In this document: piece after piece, positions 59,626 through 64,000 of the stretch
Layout of the letters: each line of letters opens with the position of its first letter
Position numbering within the stretch: the stretch's first letter is position 1
Origin: Bradyrhizobium elkanii WSM2783
GTDB taxonomy: Bacteria; Pseudomonadota; Alphaproteobacteria; Rhizobiales; Xanthobacteraceae
Direction of reading: 5' to 3'
NCBI RefSeq assembly: GCF_000472865.1
Contig: NZ_AXAP01000029.1
Coordinates: forward strand, 1-64,000
DNA: 64,000 nucleotides
Made by a program: the position numbers and the translations under genes
Notes under the pieces: generated by a model
The model's input: only the letters and a program-made list of their open reading frames with translations
The model's database searches: none
What the model was told of the DNA's origin: nothing

Positions 59626-60261
59626 TCAGTGATTCCAGAACACGAAGAGCGAACCGTCACGCTCCACATAATGGAAATCGCCAGAGATGCGCCAATCGCG
59701 ACCCATCGCCTCAAAATCAATGTAAGGCTTGATATGGTCGGGAACGCCGCTAAGGCCGTCTGTCTCTTCGGTAAACTCTTCGGCGAAGTCGGCCCATGAG
59801 TCGTATTGGCCGCGATAGTTGTCGCGAATGAACGATTCAACGTCGTTCGTTATGTTGTCGTCCGCGACCTCTAAGACGACTTCCAAGGGAATGCCGCTAT
59901 CGTCTGCGACTTCGGCAAGCTTGACGCGCTCCGCGATGGCCGCGAGTCCGCAATGTTCGGAGATAGCGCCCAAACCCTCGTGGTCGTGAATTGCCCATTC
60001 CTCCGCGCTGGGGACGTTGCCAGCGCCCTTGCATGTCGGGCATTTGTCTTGACGGGTCGCGCCAGTTTCGGAGTTGTGGAACGTCTTTTCGCCGCTCCCC
60101 TCGCATTCGACGCATTTGACAGTGACGTTAGGAAAGCGCGACGCGCGAAGCATCGCGTTAATTTCATCTTGCATGGAGTCAACGTCGGTTGAGGCATCAA
60201 TCCAAGCCCCATGCAAAACCCCGTTGTTATAGCTGGCGAGACAGGCGACATAGATTCGCAT
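59626..60261 (-). CDS. ardA: ArdA antirestriction protein with an inserted CXXCXGXG zinc-finger pair
   Basis: 211 residues from the ATG at 60261 (AAGGA upstream). RIYVACLASYNNGVLHGAWIDA, EEWAIHDHEGLG, YDSWADFAEEFTEETDG and YIDFEAMGRDWRISG are ArdA features: an acidic DNA mimic that blocks type I restriction enzymes. Between ML-ASRFPNVTV and SAEEWAIHD lies an insert of about 40 residues with CVECEGSG and CPTCKGAG, two DnaJ-like zinc motifs not found in the ArdA proteins I know. The ORF is open to 60600 but the N-terminal extension has no domain. Confidence 0.85.
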   Translation of the reverse strand: MRIYVACLASYNNGVLHGAWIDASTDVDSMQDEINAMLRASRFPNVTVKCVECEGSGEKTFHNSETGATRQDKCPTCKGAGNVPSAEEWAIHDHEGLGAISEHCGLAAIAERVKLAEVADDSGIPLEVVLEVADDNITNDVESFIRDNYRGQYDSWADFAEEFTEETDGLSGVPDHIKPYIDFEAMGRDWRISGDFHYVERDGSLFVFWNH

Positions 60262-60280
60262 TGGTCGAGTCCTTGTGTGC

Positions 60281-60535
60281 TTAGGCGATGGGGCGGGATT
60301 GGTCGGCCGATACGGCGCATGACACGACGCGGAAAACGGCAATGCCGTTTGCTTCGAGCGTCGCAAGCTTCGAGAGGGGAATCCGTTCGGCGAAGCGCGC
60401 GCGATCTTTCGCGCGGTCGCATGCGGTCGCCTCATCCTTCGCGAAAAGGGAAACGTGAAAGTCGCAACCCGTCGCAATGCGGCGGACTGTGACGTTAAAC
60501 CGGGTTGTCTTGATAGCTTGCAGCATGTCTTCCAT
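60281..60535 (-). CDS. small phage protein, first gene of the antirestriction block
   Basis: 84 residues from the ATG at 60535; 60526 and 60556 are other starts. MLQAIKTTRFNVTVRRIATG and CDRAKDRARFAERIPLSKL; a compact alpha-beta protein. The start codon overlaps a CCATCCGTTGA motif. Unknown function; probably expressed early with ArdA. Confidence 0.6.
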   Translation of the reverse strand: MEDMLQAIKTTRFNVTVRRIATGCDFHVSLFAKDEATACDRAKDRARFAERIPLSKLATLEANGIAVFRVVSCAVSADQSRPIA

Positions 60536-60654
60536 CCGTTGATTGCGACGGGCCATCCGTCGTTAGACAGTCCATACCGATTAAAACCGGCGGGCGTCAA
60601 TCGATTTCAACGGATGAAACGCGGATGGGCCATCGTAATCCGATCTAAAACCGG
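60532..60654. promoter_or_regulatory. operator-like cluster ahead of the antirestriction block
   Basis: CCATCCGTTGA (60532), CCATCCGTCG (60553, 21 bp later), TCAACGGATGAA (60607) and GCGGATGG (60620) match the motifs near the repressor gene. ATTAAAACCGG (60580) and CTAAAACCGG (60644) match the element at 34738 and 38598. This suggests that the same prophage regulator controls the leftward antirestriction genes. Confidence 0.6.
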
Positions 60655-61280
60655 AAAGCGCGTAGCACAGGGCGGCTTTGTGCTCGAAAGCGCAGCAATA
60701 TCAATGAGCTAGACTGCATTGAACCAAGCCGTTTCAAGCAGTCTCGAATGATTGCGAAAGCGCGCAAGATCGAAAGCGAAGCGCCTTTCAATGCATTGAA
60801 ATCGTTATCTTATTTCGGCTATCGCGATGGCAGAACATGCGCGCGGTTGTGTCGGGGATACAACCGATGGTTACGGCCGCATTGGGATCGATCGAACGGA
60901 AACAGCTGCATTCTTCTATCAAAGCCGCAGTCATTGGAAGATTATTCTTTTATTGCAGCGCACGAAGGTATTTGGGTCCTTCTGGGGCGCTCCCCCGTGC
61001 GGGTGACGTGCGACCGCCCGATCCCGCTAGATATAAAATTTCAAAAGTGACTTTCTGTTCTCGGATGGGTTGTGTGGGAGAGGGGTTCCAGGCGGCTGCA
61101 ATAAACTCCGATTGGCGATTTCCACGGACTTAAGCGGATGTTTTGACCTCAAACACCCCGGCCTGCTCGGATCGGTCTCGAAAGCAACTTTGACGGATTA
61201 CACCGGATGGGAGACCGGATCAGACCCGACACGTCCGTTACGGTCCGCTTTTCTTCAGGTCGCAATTTGGAGCGACCGAG
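60655..61280. other. gap of about 630 bp before the packaging genes
   Basis: Only short frames; a 100-codon plus-strand frame at 60748-61050 has no recognisable feature. Near 61100-61260 CGGAT-type motifs recur (AAGCGGATG, GACGGATT, CCGGATGG, ACCGGATC), so this probably contains the late promoter region. Confidence 0.4.
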
Positions 61281-61849
61281 ATGCCCTTCAAGGACCTGAA
61301 GCCAAGCGCGCGTGGCGCAGAGCCAACCGCGACCGCCAGAACGAACACCACCGCAAATACCGCGCAGGGAAGCCCGAAGCGGAGGCCAAGCGGGTCGAAA
61401 AGCAGAAGCTCGCAAACCGCATCATGAGCCTGTTCAGGGCAAACATCGCTGCGTATCTCAAGAAGAACCCGCCGAGCGAGGACAAGAATGCTCGGTACCG
61501 CAGGAAGCTCCGCGATCTCGTCATCGACTGCTTGGGTGGGTGCTGCGAATGGTGCGGTCTCGACGAACCGCTCTGCCTTGAGGTCGATCACATCAAGCCG
61601 GTGCATCGCCGCACTAACGGAATCACCAATTGGCAAAACCTCGACTTCTATCGCGCGATCCTGCGCGGCGAAGAAGACAACGCGCAGCTTCTTTGCGCCA
61701 ACTGCCACCGGATCAAGACGCGCTTGGGCGGCGAACACTCGCTCACGCCGTCAGCGGTGCCTTTCCATCCTTGGGATACCGAAACGGCCTCGAACGACAA
61801 TATCCGGTCTGAGACCGTACTGCTCCAATCAGGAGCATTAGCAGCATGA
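61281..61849 (+). CDS. HNH endonuclease of the packaging module, apparent frameshift near its start
   Basis: The expected start MPFKD is at 61281, after which the frame closes within 50 codons; the true protein continues one frame over as PEAKRAWRRANRDRQNEHHRK and runs to 61849. Adding one C at about 61295 joins them. The HNH domain has CCEWCG, LEVDHIKPVHRR and LLCANCHRIKTRLGG. Such HNH proteins lie next to terminase genes in many HK97-type phages and are needed for cos or pac cleavage. Whether the frameshift is real or a sequence error is open. Confidence 0.75.
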
Positions 61850-62445
61850 TCGTTATCGGCATCAAGGGCTTTATCGGGTCCGGTAAGTCCACCGTCGCAA
61901 ACTACCTCGTTGAACGGCACGGGTTCGTCCGTGGCCGCATCGCTGGCGCGCTCAAGGAAATGCTGCGCGCCTATCTCCGCTATCGTGGGTGCGAACCGAG
62001 CACCATCGAGCGGATGATCGATGGTGATCTGAAGGAACTGCCGTCCGAATGGCTGAACGGGAAGACGCCCCGTCACGCAATGGAAGGTCTCGGCGGACCG
62101 TGGGGCCGAGACTGGATGTCTCCCGATCTTTGGATCGCCACCGAGACCGACAAGCTCTGGATCGACCAGCCCGAGCGCGTCGTCTTCGAGGATGTCCGGC
62201 ATCGGAACGAGGCCGAAGCGATCGACCGCATGCAGGGCCGTGTCATCGAGATCATTCGCCCCGGCTTGGTGCCGAAGGATCATCCGACCGAGCGAACGCA
62301 GGTTGAGATCAGCCCGCACGAATACCTCATCAATGAGGTTGGCCGTCTCACTCAGACGTATCGGCAGGTCGATGAACTGCTCGCTCGCCTATTCGCGAGG
62401 CCCAATGGCCTGCCCCCGATGCAGACCCAGGCGGTGCGCCAATGA
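61846..62445 (+). CDS. deoxynucleoside monophosphate kinase
   Basis: 199 residues. IGIKGFIGSGKSTVANYLVE is a P-loop at residues 3-22; GALKEMLRAYL, LGGPWGRDWMSPDLW and RVVFEDVRHRNEAEAI are typical of T4 gp1-like dNMP kinases. It phosphorylates dNMPs for phage DNA synthesis. The start overlaps the HNH stop by 4 bp. Confidence 0.88.
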   Translation: MIVIGIKGFIGSGKSTVANYLVERHGFVRGRIAGALKEMLRAYLRYRGCEPSTIERMIDGDLKELPSEWLNGKTPRHAMEGLGGPWGRDWMSPDLWIATETDKLWIDQPERVVFEDVRHRNEAEAIDRMQGRVIEIIRPGLVPKDHPTERTQVEISPHEYLINEVGRLTQTYRQVDELLARLFARPNGLPPMQTQAVRQ

Positions 62446-62675
62446 AGCTCTCCCAGGCATACGACTTCGAGCGCCTTCTGAAGCAACGCGACGAACTATG
62501 CGGAGCGCGTCGCATCGCAGATCACGGCGACGGGCTCGGCGTGACGATCAGGGGCACGTATCAGGACGCCGAGATGGTCGCAGCGGTCAAGGCCGCTGTT
62601 GTCGCCGAGCTTAATCGGCGCATCGCGGCCATCGACGCCCAACTGATCGCTATGGGCATCGAGATCGACGAATAA
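62442..62675 (+). CDS. small phage protein of unknown function
   Basis: 77 residues beginning MKLSQAYDFERLLKQRDELC; a coiled coil at the C-terminus (AAVKAAVVAELNRRIAAIDA). Overlaps both neighbours (ATGA-type). Similar short helical proteins accompany phage terminase genes. Confidence 0.65.
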   Translation: MKLSQAYDFERLLKQRDELCGARRIADHGDGLGVTIRGTYQDAEMVAAVKAAVVAELNRRIAAIDAQLIAMGIEIDE

Positions 62676-63259
62676 TGGGCAAGGTCGTCAACCGGCAAGA
62701 GCTTGCGGACATCTTCGGCTATTCGCTGCCGACGATTTCCGCATGGGTCGAGAACGGAATGCCGGTCAAGTCTCATGGTGGGCGTGGCAAGCAGTTCGAG
62801 TTCGATACTGAAGACGTGCTGAAGTGGCTGCTCGCGCGCGAGCGTTCCGAGCGCAAGGCGCATACGGCTGCGACGCTGAAGGAAGGCGGCGAAGACATCA
62901 CCATCGACAAGGCGCGCCTTCGCAACGAGATCGCGAAAGCGAAGCTGTCCGAGTTGGAGTTGGCGACGAAGATGGAGCTTGTTCGCCCCATCGACATGAT
63001 CGTCAAGGTGCTCTCGAACGAAATTGCGAATGCGCGCGCGCGTCTGCTCGGCATTCCATCCAAACTGCGCCCTGCGATCCAACTCGAAGTCGGCGCGCCC
63101 GAAGGCACGAAGAAGCTGGTCAACGAAGTTGAGCGGCTGATCCTCGAAGCGCTGAACGAAATCAAGATGACCACGGACGAGCCGGTCGAGGAAGAGCCTC
63201 ACGCCGAGCCGCCGTCCGAGACTGTCGAGCAAGACGAAGAAGAAAATGACGACGAGTGA
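62675..63259 (+). CDS. terminase small subunit (Nu1-like)
   Basis: 194 residues. An N-terminal helix-turn-helix ADIFGYSLPTISAWVENGMP with GRGKQFEFDTEDVLKWLL resembles lambda Nu1. A helical middle (LRNEIAKAKLSELELATKME) and a long acidic tail (residues 165-194) follow. It recognises phage DNA and brings it to the large subunit. It precedes the large subunit by one small gene. Confidence 0.85.
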   Translation: MGKVVNRQELADIFGYSLPTISAWVENGMPVKSHGGRGKQFEFDTEDVLKWLLARERSERKAHTAATLKEGGEDITIDKARLRNEIAKAKLSELELATKMELVRPIDMIVKVLSNEIANARARLLGIPSKLRPAIQLEVGAPEGTKKLVNEVERLILEALNEIKMTTDEPVEEEPHAEPPSETVEQDEEENDDE

Positions 63260-63431
63260 GTTCAAGCCTTCGTGGTTGAAGTGGCCCCCGAACAGTTGCG
63301 AAGTCTGCACCGCCTGGAAGCGGGAAGGGGAGTGGGTTGGCGTGTGCCAGCGTGCGGCATCGATCCATTTCGACCAGCCCACCGACGCGCGTCAGCGCTG
63401 CCCTGAATATCAGCGCAAGCCGGATGCCTGA
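63246..63431 (+). CDS. small Cys-containing phage protein between the terminase subunits
   Basis: 61 residues. CEVCTAWKREGEWVGVCQ and a final CPEY suggest four Cys for zinc. It overlaps the small subunit gene by 14 bp and the large subunit by 1 bp. Not recognised. Confidence 0.6.
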   Translation: MTTSEFKPSWLKWPPNSCEVCTAWKREGEWVGVCQRAASIHFDQPTDARQRCPEYQRKPDA

Positions 63432-64000
63432 TGACCGCAGCCGTCGCCGTCGTCGATGAATTTCACGAGGATAGCGCATATGGAGCTCGGCTTCGCGCGC
63501 AGGTCCGCGAGATCATCGCGCAGAGCTTCAGTCCGCCGCCGAAGCTGACCGTCTCCGAATGGGCGGACGAATACCGCGTGCTTTCGCCGGAAGCGTCTTC
63601 GGAGCCCGGTAAGTGGTCTACTGCGCGCGTCGAGCCGTCGCGCGGCATCATGGATGCCTTCGCCGATCCTGAGATCGAGATCATCACTTGTATGGTCGCG
63701 GCGCAGACGGTGAAGACCGAAGTCATCAACAACGTGGCTGGCTTCCACGTCCATCTCGATCCTTGCCCGATGCTCATTCTGCAACCGACGTTGCAGATGG
63801 CCGAAGCGTACTCGAAGGATCGTCTCGCGCCGATGATCCGCGACACGCCGCCTCTCGCGGCGAAGCTTGGTAACCACGCGCGCGATTCCGAAGACACGAT
63901 CCTCCACAAGAAATATGCGGGCGGTCATATCACGATGGCGGGCGCAAACTCGCCCGCGTCGCTCGCATCGCGTCCGATCCGCATCCTGCTCTGCGACGAA
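63431..64000 (+). CDS. terminase large subunit (GpA family), N-terminal part
   Basis: 190 residues to the window edge, frame open. LTVSEWADEYRVLSPEASSE and GIMDAFADPEIEIITCMVAA are typical of the GpA family; the P-loop-like segment is AAQTVKTEVI, and LIL-PTLQMAEAYSKDRLAPM and SLASRPIRILLCDE (Walker B strand) follow. It powers DNA translocation and cuts concatemers. The nuclease domain lies outside the window. Confidence 0.92.
   Translation, partial: MTAAVAVVDEFHEDSAYGARLRAQVREIIAQSFSPPPKLTVSEWADEYRVLSPEASSEPGKWSTARVEPSRGIMDAFADPEIEIITCMVAAQTVKTEVINNVAGFHVHLDPCPMLILQPTLQMAEAYSKDRLAPMIRDTPPLAAKLGNHARDSEDTILHKKYAGGHITMAGANSPASLASRPIRILLCDE

Larger units (their letters stand above)
31436..64000. 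mobile_element. temperate-phage prophage, left part (continues past the window)
   Basis: The element is bounded on the left by a tRNA-Val fragment and contains in order: defence cargo, integrase, excisionase-like gene, repressor, recombination and replication genes, small-gene blocks, further defence and antirestriction cargo, and HNH/terminase packaging genes. Head, tail and lysis modules would lie further right. Most genes overlap or abut their neighbours, as in phage genomes. Base composition drops in the Abi_2 gene and the ATPase/HNH pair, marking them as later arrivals. Confidence 0.93.

Noticed and set aside
60748..61050. 100-codon plus-strand frame
   Set aside because: No domain, no ribosome site and irregular composition; left as part of a gap.

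Overview
The window looks like a chromosome segment of a high-GC alphaproteobacterium of the Bradyrhizobium/Rhodopseudomonas type (Nitrobacteraceae). This is inferred from GC-rich codon use, rhizobial-style dispersed palindromes near position 220-530, a DUF2927 protein, an HWE-family histidine kinase and a paoABC operon. No rRNA or other decisive taxonomic marker is present. There are two halves: ordinary chromosome (1 to about 31,435) and the left part of an integrated temperate phage (about 31,436 to beyond 64,000).

Chromosomal half. Positions 1-5,256 hold the start of an IS1182-like transposase, repeats, a DUF2927 protein, an L,D-transpeptidase, a thiamine-diphosphate enzyme of the acetolactate synthase type, an orphan HWE histidine kinase and a small Lys-rich secreted protein. 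Positions 5,955-23,310 form a carbohydrate block. On the minus strand nine genes run phosphoglycerate-mutase-like phosphatase, HAD hydrolase, transaldolase, polyphosphate-glucokinase-like ROK kinase, glucose-6-phosphate isomerase, 6-phosphogluconate dehydrogenase, glucose-6-phosphate dehydrogenase, transketolase, GH63-like glycosidase. Divergently, on the plus strand, come a debranching-type glucosidase, a GH15 glucoamylase/trehalase-like enzyme and a HEAT-repeat protein. Together they could release glucose from a glucan, phosphorylate it and feed it through the oxidative pentose phosphate route to NADPH. A two-component system (23,384-25,635) follows, then an AraC regulator next to paoABC, a periplasmic molybdenum aldehyde oxidoreductase.

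Prophage half. A 3' fragment of a tRNA-Val(CAC) gene at 31,436-31,481 is the likely left attachment site. Inside it lie a winged-helix protein, an Abi_2/HEPN abortive-infection protein preceded by a hairpin-rich leader that may be an RNA, a tyrosine integrase with an overlapping excisionase-like gene, a sliding-clamp homologue, an HD hydrolase and a repressor with an S24-like fold. Rightward early genes follow: OmpR-type winged-helix protein, Sak4-like ATPase, DUF669 protein, PD-(D/E)XK nuclease, MT-A70 methylase, helicase and primase/DUF3987 protein. A leftward block of small genes with a lytic transglycosylase and HNH protein comes next, then an AT-rich gap. A low-GC ATPase+HNH pair resembling the Septu (PtuA/PtuB) defence system lies between imperfect 46-bp direct repeats. 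After that come a VRR-NUC nuclease, a second leftward block with an ArdA antirestriction protein carrying a zinc-finger-like insertion, and the start of the packaging module (HNH, dNMP kinase, terminase small and large subunits). The large terminase runs off the window.

The most interesting material is the prophage's conflict cargo (Abi_2 with candidate RNA, Septu-like pair, zinc-finger ArdA) and its shared operator-like repeats, including CGGATG motifs phased at 10 bp on both sides of the repressor gene.
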